DNA from: Pseudomonadales bacterium
GTDB taxonomy: Bacteria; Pseudomonadota; Gammaproteobacteria; Pseudomonadales; Pseudohongiellaceae
Reading direction: 5' to 3'
Assembly: GCA_024234325.1 (NCBI GenBank)
Contig: JACKOJ010000005.1
Span: 186,001 to 250,000 of the forward strand
DNA length: 64,000 nt
Shown here: positions 16,313 through 27,677 of the stretch, piece by piece
Numbering within the stretch: position 1 is the stretch's first letter
How the letters are laid out: each line of letters starts with the position of its first letter
The notes under the pieces: generated by a model
The model's database searches: none
The model's input: only the letters and a program-made list of their open reading frames with translations
Told to the model about the DNA's origin: nothing
Made by a program: the position numbers and the translations under genes

Positions 16313-18856
16313 TCAGGAAGCAGAGCTTATCAGGCTCATCAGCTCAGGGATGCAGGAGCCGCAGTTCGTGCCTGCACGCAGCCGGGTGCCCAGCATGTCC
16401 AGATCGCGGGCACCTTCCCGGATTGCGGAGGCGATGTCGTGCTCGCGCAGCTGGAAGCAGTGGCAGACCACGCGTGATGCATGGAGCACCTGGCGCGGTG
16501 GCTCCCGCATCATATTCGCGGTGTCGGGTCCTGGCTTCCGTTTGAGCAGAGCCCGCTGCCACAAAGGATCCGGAAGCTGCCGATGATCGGTGTTGCTGAA
16601 CAGGGCGAGCTCCACGCGCTGCTCGCTGCAGCAGAGCAGGCTGTCCGGGCTTGTGTGCGTGGTGGCATGGCCAGCCCTCAGTTGCTGCAGCCAGCTGTTC
16701 CAGTGAATCATGTCATGCTGGTCCTCCGTTACAGCCAGCAGATAATGCTGACCTCCGACAAAGGGTGTCCTTACCTGGTAGGGAAAGGCGGAGACATCGA
16801 CAGCCTGTCTTGTGACGAGACTGACCCAGAGTTGCACCGGTACGCGTGTCACGCCCGCGGCAAGTCGCTTGCCGTTCATGCTGCCGCTTGCCGGATCCGC
16901 GCTGTGCGGAGTCAACCGGTTGATCTGTGCCTGAGGGGCCAGGCGAGCGGGCCAGTGCATCGGCATCTGGAGATCGCCGTCGCGAAGCCCAGGGTCCAGG
17001 GTGGCCCGCAGGAACAGCGAATGTCGTGAGCCGTCGGCTCCGCGGGTGTACAGGCGTACCAGGTCACCCTCTTCCATGCCGAGGCTGCGGGCGTCCCGCG
17101 GGTTCAGGGAAAGCTCCGGTTGTCCGGTGTGGGAAAACAGTCGCGGTGCATTCTGCGTCCAACTCATCCCCAGCCACGGGTCCCTGAGTCGGTTGACGAG
17201 AAGAGTGAAGGCTGTGTCGTAGTGGGGAGGCTGCCGGGGCAATTCCGCGTGGACAGTCGTCATGCGCGCCCGACCGGTGGCGGTTGGGAAGTTCCCGGAG
17301 GGCATGGCGGGTCTATGGTGTTCCGCCAGAGCGGACAGAGCGATCTGCTCCTGCCGGATTTCTTCTGCGCTGCTGTATGGGAATGCCTGCCCAAAGCCCA
17401 GCCGTGCGGCGACTTCGCACAACATCCACCAGTCCGGTCTCGCATCTCCGGTGGTGGGCAGGAAGGCATCCTGCCGCGCGTGGCGTCCTTCAGCATTGAT
17501 GAGTGTGCCCGCTCTTTCGCCCCAGATGGCGGCAGGCAGGCTGATATGCGCGCAGCCGAGCGTTTCGGTGTCGGCGAAACACTCGGAGACCACGACCAGC
17601 TCGCAGGCTTCCATTGCCCTGCGCAGACGTCCCGACTCCGGCAGGCTGCGCAACGGGTCACTGCCGAGGATCCACAGGGCACGAATCCGTTTCTGCTCAA
17701 GAGCCTCCGCTAGGTGCTCAAGACGCAATCCCGGGGCGGCCGAAAGTGCAGGTGCATTCCAGAATTCCCGGATCAGTTGCCGATGGCCATCACTGAAATC
17801 CAATCCCGCCGCCAACAGCTCCGGCAGGGCGCCTGTCTCCCGCACTCCCAGGGCATTTGCCTGGCCAGCCAGCGCATAGGGGCCCATGCCCGGCTGGCCG
17901 ACTCGGCCGCTCGCCAGATGACAGTTCACCATTGCCTGGAGCGTATCGGCAGCGTGTCCGGACTGACCGATTCCGCTGGCACTCAGGGTCACTGTCCGTT
18001 CCGCCCGTGCAAACCATTGATAGAACTGACGCAGCGTGTCCGGATCGAGAGCCGTGTGTCGGCTTACGGAATCGATATCAAATTGCTGTGCAGCGCTCAG
18101 GCAGTCTTCGAAACCCTCGGTGTGCATGGCCACGAAGTCGGCATTGACCGCGCCGCGGTCGTGCAGGAAGCGCAAGAGGCCGAGAAAGAGCGCGGTGTCC
18201 GATCCCGGAGCGAGGGGCAGATGCAGGTCCGCAATCTCCGCACTGACCGTGCGGCGCGGATCGATCAGGACAATGCGCATGTCGGGTCGCTTTCGCTGGG
18301 CTTCGTGGATGCGCTGAAACAGCACGGGGTGGCTCCACGCGGGATTGATCCCGGTCATGACCAGCAGCTCACACTGTTCCAAATCCGAAAAGCTGCACAG
18401 AGGCAGATCGCTGCCGAACGTCCTGCGCCACACATGGAACGCAGAAAGATCGCTCATGCGGGTGATGCTCTCGATGTTGGCGGAACCCAGGAAACCCTTC
18501 ATGAGCTTGTTCGCCACGTACAGGTCTTCGGTATTCAACTGGCCGGATACCAGCATGGCGACCGAGGTGGGGCCATGCTGTGAGAGCAGGTGCGACAGCC
18601 TTCCCGCAAGCGTGTCCAGAGCGTGGTCCCAGGAGCAGTTGAGGCCGTCGACGGAAGGGGCCAGCAATCGCCTGGTGGAGCCCAGAGTCTCAGGAAGATT
18701 GCTCGCCTTGACGCAGACCCGGCCTTGATTGACGGGATAGTCACTGCTTCCGGCCACAGTGCGCAGGCGGGAATCCAGCACGCCCAGTTCGAGTTCGCAT
18801 CCAGTGCCGCAGTAGGGACAGATACTGAAGGAGGTGCTGTACTGACCAGTGCTCAT
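16313..18856 (-). CDS. nasA: Assimilatory nitrate reductase-like molybdopterin oxidoreductase (NasA family), Mo-ligand Cys replaced by Ser
   Basis: This 847-residue cytosolic protein has an N-terminal [4Fe-4S] motif (Cys13, Cys16, Cys20, Cys48), the bis-MGD catalytic domains, and a C-terminal BFD-like [2Fe-2S] domain (Cys798, Cys800, Cys832, Cys835), the NasA layout. Domain wording such as NTEDLYVANKLMKGF and INPAWSHPVLFQRI is NasA-like. Where NasA and NapA have the molybdenum-coordinating Cys in RLCMSSA, this protein reads RMSDLSA, placing Ser135 at the ligand position. It may still reduce nitrate, have changed specificity, or be inactive. No nirBD, nitrate transporter or nasS/nasT gene lies in the window. 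ATG 18856 has a weak ribosome site. Confidence 0.85.
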   Translation of the reverse strand: MSTGQYSTSFSICPYCGTGCELELGVLDSRLRTVAGSSDYPVNQGRVCVKASNLPETLGSTRRLLAPSVDGLNCSWDHALDTLAGRLSHLLSQHGPTSVAMLVSGQLNTEDLYVANKLMKGFLGSANIESITRMSDLSAFHVWRRTFGSDLPLCSFSDLEQCELLVMTGINPAWSHPVLFQRIHEAQRKRPDMRIVLIDPRRTVSAEIADLHLPLAPGSDTALFLGLLRFLHDRGAVNADFVAMHTEGFEDCLSAAQQFDIDSVSRHTALDPDTLRQFYQWFARAERTVTLSASGIGQSGHAADTLQAMVNCHLASGRVGQPGMGPYALAGQANALGVRETGALPELLAAGLDFSDGHRQLIREFWNAPALSAAPGLRLEHLAEALEQKRIRALWILGSDPLRSLPESGRLRRAMEACELVVVSECFADTETLGCAHISLPAAIWGERAGTLINAEGRHARQDAFLPTTGDARPDWWMLCEVAARLGFGQAFPYSSAEEIRQEQIALSALAEHHRPAMPSGNFPTATGRARMTTVHAELPRQPPHYDTAFTLLVNRLRDPWLGMSWTQNAPRLFSHTGQPELSLNPRDARSLGMEEGDLVRLYTRGADGSRHSLFLRATLDPGLRDGDLQMPMHWPARLAPQAQINRLTPHSADPASGSMNGKRLAAGVTRVPVQLWVSLVTRQAVDVSAFPYQVRTPFVGGQHYLLAVTEDQHDMIHWNSWLQQLRAGHATTHTSPDSLLCCSEQRVELALFSNTDHRQLPDPLWQRALLKRKPGPDTANMMREPPRQVLHASRVVCHCFQLREHDIASAIREGARDLDMLGTRLRAGTNCGSCIPELMSLISSAS

Positions 18857-18917
18857 GGGCGCGGGTGTCTCGTTTTGGCTGTGAGCGTCATGGTACTGGA
18901 AAGTGCGGAAGGTGCGG

Positions 18918-18957
18918 AAAAAAAAGGCCCACGGGCTGCAGCGCAACGACGTGGGCC
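18918..18957 (-). terminator. Rho-independent terminator inside the nitrate reductase leader
   Basis: On the minus strand the stem GGCCCACG/CGTGGGCC (18950-18957 with 18926-18933) is followed at once by eight T (18925-18918). It ends about 60 bases before the nasA-like start codon and lies downstream of the putative sigma-54 promoter, so read-through would be needed for expression. No gene between 18958 and the czc terminator at 19302 would otherwise need it. This suggests attenuation or antitermination. Confidence 0.75.
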
Positions 18958-18967
18958 ATACTTAGAC

Positions 18968-19026
18968 GGATCCTGATCGGGGGGAGAGTTCAGATCCGCG
19001 TTGAACAGGTTAGAGGTTAACCCGTT
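18968..19026 (-). promoter_or_regulatory. Two leader hairpins upstream of the nitrate reductase attenuator
   Basis: In the minus-strand transcript, AACGGGTTA/TAACCTGTT (19026-19004) forms nine pairs including one G-U around loop ACCTC. A second hairpin (18997-18968) pairs GGATCTGA with TCAGGATCC, with one bulge and a C-rich 13-base loop. Both precede the terminator at 18957-18918. The layout resembles antitermination leaders of nitrate-assimilation operons, but paired hexanucleotide loops typical of ANTAR (NasR/NasT) targets were not found. Confidence 0.5.
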
Positions 19027-19039
19027 CATGAGCTGACAA

Positions 19040-19057
19040 ATGCATGTGGCATGCCAG
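19040..19057 (-). promoter_or_regulatory. Putative sigma-54 (-24/-12) promoter for the nitrate reductase gene
   Basis: The minus strand reads CTGGCATGCCACATGCAT, matching the sigma-54 consensus TGGCAC-N5-TTGCA, with the invariant GG and GC exactly 10 bases apart (GG at 19055-19054, GC at 19043-19042). The predicted transcript start is near 19031, giving a leader of about 175 bases with three hairpins. A weak GCAC-N7-GTGC dyad at 19197-19211 could be an activator site, but it is one base short of the NtrC spacing. Confidence 0.6.
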
Positions 19058-19301
19058 TTTTTTGCTGGAATGATCAACGTCTTGTTTTTACTTTGATTTT
19101 TCCCTCGTGCGGTCACGCCGCAGCAGCAGGAGGCCAGGAACGGCTCCTCCAGCGCCTCGTTCCTGCGTTGCTTATTCGGGCGCAATCAGAAAATCCGCAC
19201 CAAAGAAGTGCGTCTGCGCAACGGCTTCATTCGACTGATGATCCTGGTGCCGGGGCGGCAAACAGATCGTCGGCGACTGTCAGGAGGAGAAACATCAGGC
19301 G

Positions 19302-19333
19302 AAAAAAAAGCCTGCCCCCCGAAGGGGACAGGC
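19302..19333 (-). terminator. Rho-independent terminator downstream of czcA
   Basis: The minus-strand stem (19333-19310, arms GCCTG-CCCC / GGGG-CAGGC, with a short loop) is followed by eight T (19309-19302). It lies about 200 bp after the czcA stop and is the best candidate for ending the metal-efflux operon. The stretch between the two terminators (18958-19301) holds only the nitrate reductase promoter and leader; no gene is seen there. Confidence 0.75.
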
Positions 19334-19463
19334 ATCGTTGCCCGATTTAAATGTGATACTGGAGAGTACTACGCCAATGTCTAAACAAGAAGCGGGCCAA
19401 CTTTTTAAATTCTTTTAAAAACAATTGGATAGGGAAACTCTCCGGTTTTTGAGAACTTGAGAG

Positions 19464-19500
19464 CCCGAAATTCGCTGCGCTATCGTGCAGCGAATTCGGG
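19464..19500. repeat. Intergenic hairpin after czcA
   Basis: CCCGAAATTCGCTGC (19464-19478) pairs with GCAGCGAATTCGGG (19487-19500), with one bulged A. It lies 29 bp beyond the czcA stop. No T-run follows on the minus strand, so it may stabilise the 3' end of the czc transcript rather than terminate it. The surrounding 19334-19463 is AT-rich and shows no convincing gene. Confidence 0.55.
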
Positions 19501-19528
19501 CGCTTCGCACACTATGAGTGCACGAAGC

Positions 19529-22675
<3,147 letters not shown>

Positions 22676-23608
22676 TCAGTGCTGGTGCTCGGCGCCGGCT
22701 TTGCCCGCGTCGGCCTTGAGGATGTAGCTGTTGCGGCTCACGTAGCGCTCGCCGGCGGACAGCCCGTTCAATACCTGTACCCAGTCTGGGGACTCAAGGC
22801 CCAGCTGCACGGGGCGCGCGTGATAGTCGCTGCCCTCCTGCACGAAGACGACAGTGTTCCCCTCCACGGTCTGCACCGCGTCGGGATGCACAGCAAGCGG
22901 CACCTCTACAGTGCCGGTGAGCAGTTCTGCATTGATCCAGGCGCCGGGAGTGAAGCGCTCCTGCGGATTGGGCAGGGTGACCCGCGCGATGCGGGACTGG
23001 TTCACGTCCGTCATCGGCAGCAGTCGCTCGATCGTGCCTTCCACGGGCTCCCCGCCGGAGGGCGAGGTGATGCGCACGGCGGTGCCGGTCTGCGCTGCAG
23101 CCAGATCCAACGGGAACAGTGCCAGGTCTACCCACACCGAGGAATAGTCCTGCAGCGTGAACAGCACGCGTCCGGCTGTCTGCTCACCGGGGGCGGCTTC
23201 GCGCTGTAGCACGATGCCGGAGATCGGCGCCGTGATGTCGTAAGGCGTCAGGCTCTGGTTACTCTCCACCGTTGCCAGACGCTGCCCCGCCTCCACCCGA
23301 TCCCCCTGATTCACGTAGACGCGATCGATGCGTCCCTCGAAGCGGGCGCTGATCTGGCGGCCGAGATCGGTGTTGGCCAGCACGCGGCCGTAGACAGTGC
23401 GTCGCATCTCGATTGAGGCAGGGCCGGCGATCTGGGTGCCGATGTCCAGTTCGGCAGCCACCGCCGGAGCGATGGCAACGGCTTCATGTTCCTCCTCGTG
23501 CTCGTGTGCGTGGGGCTCCTCAACGCTGGCCACGGGAGTGACCGTTGCCGGATCGGTGCAGGCGCCCAGCAGCAGCGCCAGCAATATGCAGAGAGTTCGA
23601 TGTGTCAT
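22676..23608 (-). CDS. czcB: Metal efflux periplasmic adaptor lipoprotein, CzcB family
   Basis: This 310-residue membrane-fusion protein bridges CzcA and CzcC. The N terminus ends in the lipobox LLGAC (Cys17), so it is probably a lipoprotein. A His/Glu-rich stretch (HAHEHEEEHE, about residues 33-42) and a C-terminal EHQH look like metal-binding tails. The barrel-sandwich halves GRIDRVYVNQGDRVEAGQ and APISGIVLQREAAPGE flank only a short linker, so there is little or no coiled coil. Its start overlaps the czcC stop (ATGA). Confidence 0.92.
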   Translation of the reverse strand: MTHRTLCILLALLLGACTDPATVTPVASVEEPHAHEHEEEHEAVAIAPAVAAELDIGTQIAGPASIEMRRTVYGRVLANTDLGRQISARFEGRIDRVYVNQGDRVEAGQRLATVESNQSLTPYDITAPISGIVLQREAAPGEQTAGRVLFTLQDYSSVWVDLALFPLDLAAAQTGTAVRITSPSGGEPVEGTIERLLPMTDVNQSRIARVTLPNPQERFTPGAWINAELLTGTVEVPLAVHPDAVQTVEGNTVVFVQEGSDYHARPVQLGLESPDWVQVLNGLSAGERYVSRNSYILKADAGKAGAEHQH

Positions 23609-24903
23609 GGGGCACCTCCTGGTGCAGTGGCGGGCAGGGTGATGCTCACGCCGGTGATGCGTTCGATTTCAATGATGTCGAGCCGGGCCTGTATCAGGGT
23701 CTCCGCCAGCTCGCTGCGCGCGTTCAGAAGTTCCTCCTGCACCTGCAGCTGTTCGAGGTAGCTGGCGCTGCCGAGCTCCCAGGCACGACGGATCTGTTCC
23801 AGGGCGTCCTCGAAACGGGGGATGACTTCGTCGCGCAGGGCGTCGATGCGATGCAAACTGTGCGTCAGCTCAAGATGCATATCCCGCAGGCGCGTCTGCA
23901 GGCGCAGCCTTGCCGCCTCACGCTCCGCGCGGGTCTGTGCGAGCGATTCGGTGACTTCGCGGATGCGGCCCTGATTGCGGTTGCCGGCGTTGAACGGAAT
24001 GCTGAGTTCGGCAACCAGGCCGAAGTCCGCACTGCCCTGGTAGCGGCGCAGTCCCGTGCTGACCTCCCAGGGGGCCTTGCTGTCTGCCTGCTCCAGCCGC
24101 AGCAGGGATTCCTGCTGGCGGGCTTCAGTGAGGAAGAGATCCAGATCCGGGTTCTGCTCGATGCGGCTCAGCAGCGTCTCGAAGGCTTCCACGACGGGCA
24201 GTGCCGCAGGCAGGGGCACCAGGTCACCGGTGTCCGCGTCCATGTCGCCCCACTGGGCAGTGAGGCGATGGCGGGCGGCGTTGATCTGGTGATCCACGTC
24301 CTCGCGGTACAGCGCCCGCTTCGCCTCCTCGGCCCGGGCGCGTGCGAGTTCCGCTGTAGTGGTGGTGCCTGCCTGCACCCGGCGTTCCACCGCCGCCACC
24401 GTCTCCTGCGCCAGCGCGAGCGCCGCGTCCGCGATGTCGCGGTGCAGCAGTTGTTCCAGAGCGGAGGTGTACAGGCGTGCGGTCTGCGCGGCGGCGTCCA
24501 GGCGCAGCACGCGCGCTTGGTCCGCCAGCACTTCGGAGCCTGCCCGGGCCACGTCGATGCGGCGCTGGCGGCGATCGCCCTCGAGTATCCACGCAATCGC
24601 GACAGTGGCCTGGGTCTCCTCGAGTCCCTTCGCCACGCCGGTGCCGAGGGCATCCTCGACGCCGACGGTCAGCGTCGGACGCGGTCGCAATGATGCCTGC
24701 AGTTCACGCCCCTCCTGCGCCCGCAGCGCGTAGCCGAAAGCCAGCAGCTCGGGGTTGCGGGTAAGAGTCAGGCGGATGGCCTCGTCCAGTGTCAGTGGCG
24801 CATCCGCTACCTGTGCCTGTGCGGTGCCGAGCAGCACCGCACAGAGACACAGCAATGCCGCGGGCACACACAGGCGTCCGCGGTTCCAGCATGGGAATGT
24901 CAT
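23605..24903 (-). CDS. czcC: Metal efflux outer-membrane channel, CzcC/TolC family
   Basis: This 432-residue outer-membrane factor has a signal peptide (ending GTAQA), two TolC-like repeats beginning [17 protein letters not shown], and long alpha-helical segments rich in Ala, Glu and Arg. It provides the exit duct for CzcA and CzcB. It is the first of the three structural genes and is separated from the upstream His-rich gene by 148 bp. Confidence 0.9.
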   Translation of the reverse strand: MTFPCWNRGRLCVPAALLCLCAVLLGTAQAQVADAPLTLDEAIRLTLTRNPELLAFGYALRAQEGRELQASLRPRPTLTVGVEDALGTGVAKGLEETQATVAIAWILEGDRRQRRIDVARAGSEVLADQARVLRLDAAAQTARLYTSALEQLLHRDIADAALALAQETVAAVERRVQAGTTTTAELARARAEEAKRALYREDVDHQINAARHRLTAQWGDMDADTGDLVPLPAALPVVEAFETLLSRIEQNPDLDLFLTEARQQESLLRLEQADSKAPWEVSTGLRRYQGSADFGLVAELSIPFNAGNRNQGRIREVTESLAQTRAEREAARLRLQTRLRDMHLELTHSLHRIDALRDEVIPRFEDALEQIRRAWELGSASYLEQLQVQEELLNARSELAETLIQARLDIIEIERITGVSITLPATAPGGAP

Positions 24904-25051
24904 AGTGTTGATCCAGTATCAGAATCCAGTGAAGGTCTGCGCGGGGCAGCGTGACGTGCGCTCACCGGGTCTGCAGGAAAGTCCGCAGACATGGCAGAGG
25001 TGCACACGAGCGAATGCGCCGCGCGTCAGACGGAATCGTGTTGTGGTCGGA

Positions 25052-25429
25052 TCAACGGATAGGGGGTGGAACCGGAGGGGTGTAGGTCTGGTTCTTGTGC
25101 GTCAGCAGATAGGGCACCTGCGGCGCGCGGGGAGCGGGAACGGAATCCAGCAGCAGGGAATCTGCGAGCGCGAGGCTGAGATGGATGTGCATGCCGTGCT
25201 CGTGGTGATCCTGATGCGAGGGATGCACCTGCTCGCAGTCGTGCTCGCCGCCATCAACGTGGTGCTCGTGCAGCAGGTGCTCCTCCAGCGAGAATTCCAC
25301 CAGATGATCCAGCGGAGATTCGTGACCGAAGGGGTGCTCGGAATCCGGCATTTCGGCCGCCTGAATCTCTCCCAGCAGAAGCGAGTGATTGAGGATCAGC
25401 AGCAGTGCGAACACGATTTTTCGGGTCAT
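25052..25429 (-). CDS. Small exported His-rich protein, CzcI-like
   Basis: This 125-residue protein has a signal peptide (residues 1-24, ending IQAA) and a dense His/Asp/Glu middle ([20 protein letters not shown], then [16 protein letters not shown]), followed by a Pro-rich tail ending TPPVPPPIR. It is the first gene upstream of czcCBA on the same strand. Size, export signal, His content and position resemble CzcI-type proteins of metal resistance operons, whose proposed role is periplasmic metal binding or tuning of induction. The assignment rests on context and composition, not on a recognised domain. Confidence 0.7.
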   Translation of the reverse strand: MTRKIVFALLLILNHSLLLGEIQAAEMPDSEHPFGHESPLDHLVEFSLEEHLLHEHHVDGGEHDCEQVHPSHQDHHEHGMHIHLSLALADSLLLDSVPAPRAPQVPYLLTHKNQTYTPPVPPPIR

Positions 25430-25582
25430 GGCAGCCTTGTCAGCCAGTGTCAGGTCCCAGGCAATCTAGCACCGCCCGATTCGATGCGTCAAATTGGGGC
25501 AGGGCCAAAAGGGGGCAGGATTGACTCGCGGGGCTTGCGAAAGGTACTTTCGGGTTCCTTCTCTCCTGCGAGGCCTGCACCG

Positions 25583-26026
25583 ATGCTGCCGACAAATCGC
25601 CTGACCCCCTTTCATCTCGCCATCCAGGTCCGCGATCTGGACGAGGCCCGGGAATTCTATGGCGGCAAGCTGGGTCTGCCAGAGGGGCGCAGCTCGGATC
25701 ACTGGATCGATTTCAATCTGCTGGGGCATCAACTGGTCGTGCACCTGAATCCGCAGCTGGGGCCGCAGGGCAGGGTCAACCAGATCGGCAATCACGTGGA
25801 TGGTCACGGCGTGCCGGTGCCGCACTTCGGCGTGGTGCTGGAAATGGACGCCTGGGACGCCCTGGCGCAGAAGATGAGGGGACTGGTGGAATTCGTCATC
25901 GAACCCTATGTGCGCTTTCGCGGCCAGCCGGGGGAGCAGGCCACCATGTTCTTTCTGGACCCCTCGGGAAATGCGCTGGAGTTCAAGGCGTTCCGCGATA
26001 TCGAGGGCAGTCTCTTCGCGAGGTGA
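25583..26026 (+). CDS. VOC (glyoxalase/dioxygenase fold) family protein
   Basis: This 147-residue cytosolic protein begins [20 protein letters not shown], the typical first beta-alpha-beta unit of the vicinal-oxygen-chelate fold, and has [14 protein letters not shown] in the second unit. Metal-ligand candidates are the His of FHLAIQV, a His in the QLVVHL strand and the Glu of ALEFKAF. The substrate is unknown; members include glyoxalases, ring-cleaving dioxygenases and antibiotic-binding proteins. ATG 25583 is chosen by homology; the ribosome site (GAGG) is modest. It is divergent from the czc operon. Confidence 0.85.
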   Translation: MLPTNRLTPFHLAIQVRDLDEAREFYGGKLGLPEGRSSDHWIDFNLLGHQLVVHLNPQLGPQGRVNQIGNHVDGHGVPVPHFGVVLEMDAWDALAQKMRGLVEFVIEPYVRFRGQPGEQATMFFLDPSGNALEFKAFRDIEGSLFAR

Positions 26027-26043
26027 GCATGCCCTGACACCCA

Positions 26044-26062
26044 AATGTGGTATTGCCACATT
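26044..26062. promoter_or_regulatory. Inverted repeat upstream of the secreted hydrolase gene
   Basis: AATGTGG (26044-26050) and CCACATT (26056-26062) form a perfect 7-bp dyad with a 5-base spacer. It is 18 bp after the VOC stop and 72 bp before the hydrolase start. No T-run follows, so a repressor or activator site for the hydrolase/response-regulator pair is more likely than a terminator. Confidence 0.4.
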
Positions 26063-26134
26063 CCCGCCGTGACGGAATGATGCAATGAATCGGAGCAGAC
26101 CATTCTATTGACAGCTATCGAAGGGGAGATCCTT

Positions 26135-27655
26135 ATGTTGACAGGAAGCGCGAAGGCGCGAACATCGACAATAGTCCTTTTTTGTGCGGCCATGATCGGG
26201 TCGCTGCTGGCGCATGCCGCAGAGCGCACAGTGGTGGCCGGTCCGGTCCAGGCCGGTGTGTTCGCCGTGGGCAGTAGCAATTTCACCCTGAATGAGAGCA
26301 AGGTTTCCCAGCTCGGCGGCGAGGGGCTGAACAGCGAGCAACTGATGCGCGGCATCGATCACAGCGGCTCGGCGCGTTATGTGGACGAGTTGCTGCTGCA
26401 CCGGGATGCGGCGTTCTCCTTCAATCTGCAGGTGCCGATGAACAGCAAGCTCTATGGCGCTTCATCCGGTGCACAGGTGTCCTACGCCGGCATCGTGCTC
26501 TATCCCACGACGGCGGACAACCCCCGGGCCGACTACACCTTTTTCGGGGGCTCCACGCTGCCGCACATGCAGAACGAAACCCAGGATCCGCTGTTTGCCA
26601 CGGAGGGTGATCGCTATCCGCTGATCGTCTACTCCCACGGTTCCGGCGAGTTTCCGCGCTCCACCCAGCTCGAGTTCCTGAAGGCCCTTGCCAGCAATGG
26701 CTATGTGGTGCTGGCGGTGTTCCACGGCGACAACCGCTTCGGCGACACGGAAGGGCGCAAGTTCAATCTGCGACCCCTGACAGTGAAGACGGCGCTCGAC
26801 ACGCTGCTGGCGGACAGCCGCTTCGCTTCCCACATCGACGCTACCCGCATCGGAGGCATGGGCGAGAGCTTTGGCGGTGCCACCATGATGGCGTTGCTGG
26901 GTGCGAAGAAGGTGAACCCCGATGTGCAGAGTGTGATCGCGAACGAGCTGATCGAAACCACGGTGGACACCCGCATCGTGGCGGCTGCCACCGTGGTGCC
27001 CTTCATGGGGCAGAGTCTGCCCGTGGGCAAGTACACGTTCTTTGGCAGCGGTGGCGCCGGGGCAGGCTCGATCGATCGCCCCTTCATGGCCAATTCGTCC
27101 CCGAGCGATGATGTCGCGGACTACAGCCTGGTGCAGGATGCCATGAACAGGATCCCCGGTACCCAGTACCTGGTGCAGTACGAAGGCGAGAAGCATGCGA
27201 TGAGTGCCGGGGCGACGGCGGATGCTTACGCCTGGATGAAAATCTTCATCGACGCCTATGTGAAGAAGGATGCCCAGGCAGCCGATCTGCTGGCCACCAT
27301 GAACTCCGTGAGCGGTTCGGGCAACGATACGCTGGTGAAGGCTACGGCGCCCGATACGCCGGTGAACTTTCCCGAATTTGCAGATCTCAAGGTCAGTGTG
27401 GACGGCGTGTATGTCGGTGCGGACCGCTACGATGTGACTCTGCAACTGGTCTCCGAAGACCCGATCACCTTCACGCTCATCGCGGCGGAACCCTCCGCGG
27501 CAGCCACCCTGAGCACCGGGTCCTTCTCGGAGAATCTGCTGACCATTCCGAGAGTCATGGTGGGCGGTGTGCCCTATCGCGTGACGATGGCGGTCAGCAA
27601 TGACAATCCGATTCAGTTCGCCCTGACGGCAGCGGATGCCGCCTCTGCGCAGTAA
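26135..27655 (+). CDS. Exported alpha/beta hydrolase (PAF-acetylhydrolase/dienelactone hydrolase-like)
   Basis: This 506-residue protein has a signal peptide (ending LAHAA) and an alpha/beta hydrolase core. YPLIVYSHGSGEFPRSTQL gives the oxyanion-hole HG, and IGGMGESFGGATMMALLG carries the nucleophile elbow G-x-S-x-G with Ser in GESFGG. GEKHAMSAG is a candidate catalytic His region. The last 100 residues form a separate beta-rich tail of unknown function. ATG 26135 has GGGGAG 7 bases upstream. A LuxR-type regulator starts 23 bp downstream, so the two are probably co-transcribed. The likely substrate is an ester or lipid. Confidence 0.8.
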   Translation: MLTGSAKARTSTIVLFCAAMIGSLLAHAAERTVVAGPVQAGVFAVGSSNFTLNESKVSQLGGEGLNSEQLMRGIDHSGSARYVDELLLHRDAAFSFNLQVPMNSKLYGASSGAQVSYAGIVLYPTTADNPRADYTFFGGSTLPHMQNETQDPLFATEGDRYPLIVYSHGSGEFPRSTQLEFLKALASNGYVVLAVFHGDNRFGDTEGRKFNLRPLTVKTALDTLLADSRFASHIDATRIGGMGESFGGATMMALLGAKKVNPDVQSVIANELIETTVDTRIVAAATVVPFMGQSLPVGKYTFFGSGGAGAGSIDRPFMANSSPSDDVADYSLVQDAMNRIPGTQYLVQYEGEKHAMSAGATADAYAWMKIFIDAYVKKDAQAADLLATMNSVSGSGNDTLVKATAPDTPVNFPEFADLKVSVDGVYVGADRYDVTLQLVSEDPITFTLIAAEPSAAATLSTGSFSENLLTIPRVMVGGVPYRVTMAVSNDNPIQFALTAADAASAQ

Positions 27656-27677
27656 GGCGAAGGGGAGGGCGGGCTGA

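Noticed and set aside
18853..19185. 110-codon minus frame in the nitrate reductase upstream region
   Set aside because: It overlaps the putative promoter, leader hairpins and terminator, with no ribosome site or homology.
19197..19211. NtrC site upstream of the nitrate reductase promoter
   Set aside because: GCAC-N7-GTGC is one base shorter than the usual spacing and has only four matching bases per arm, too weak to annotate as a feature.
19377..19418. Possible 13-residue peptide in the gap after czcA
   Set aside because: ATG with a distant GGAGAG, but it is very short, in AT-rich DNA, with no conservation evidence visible.
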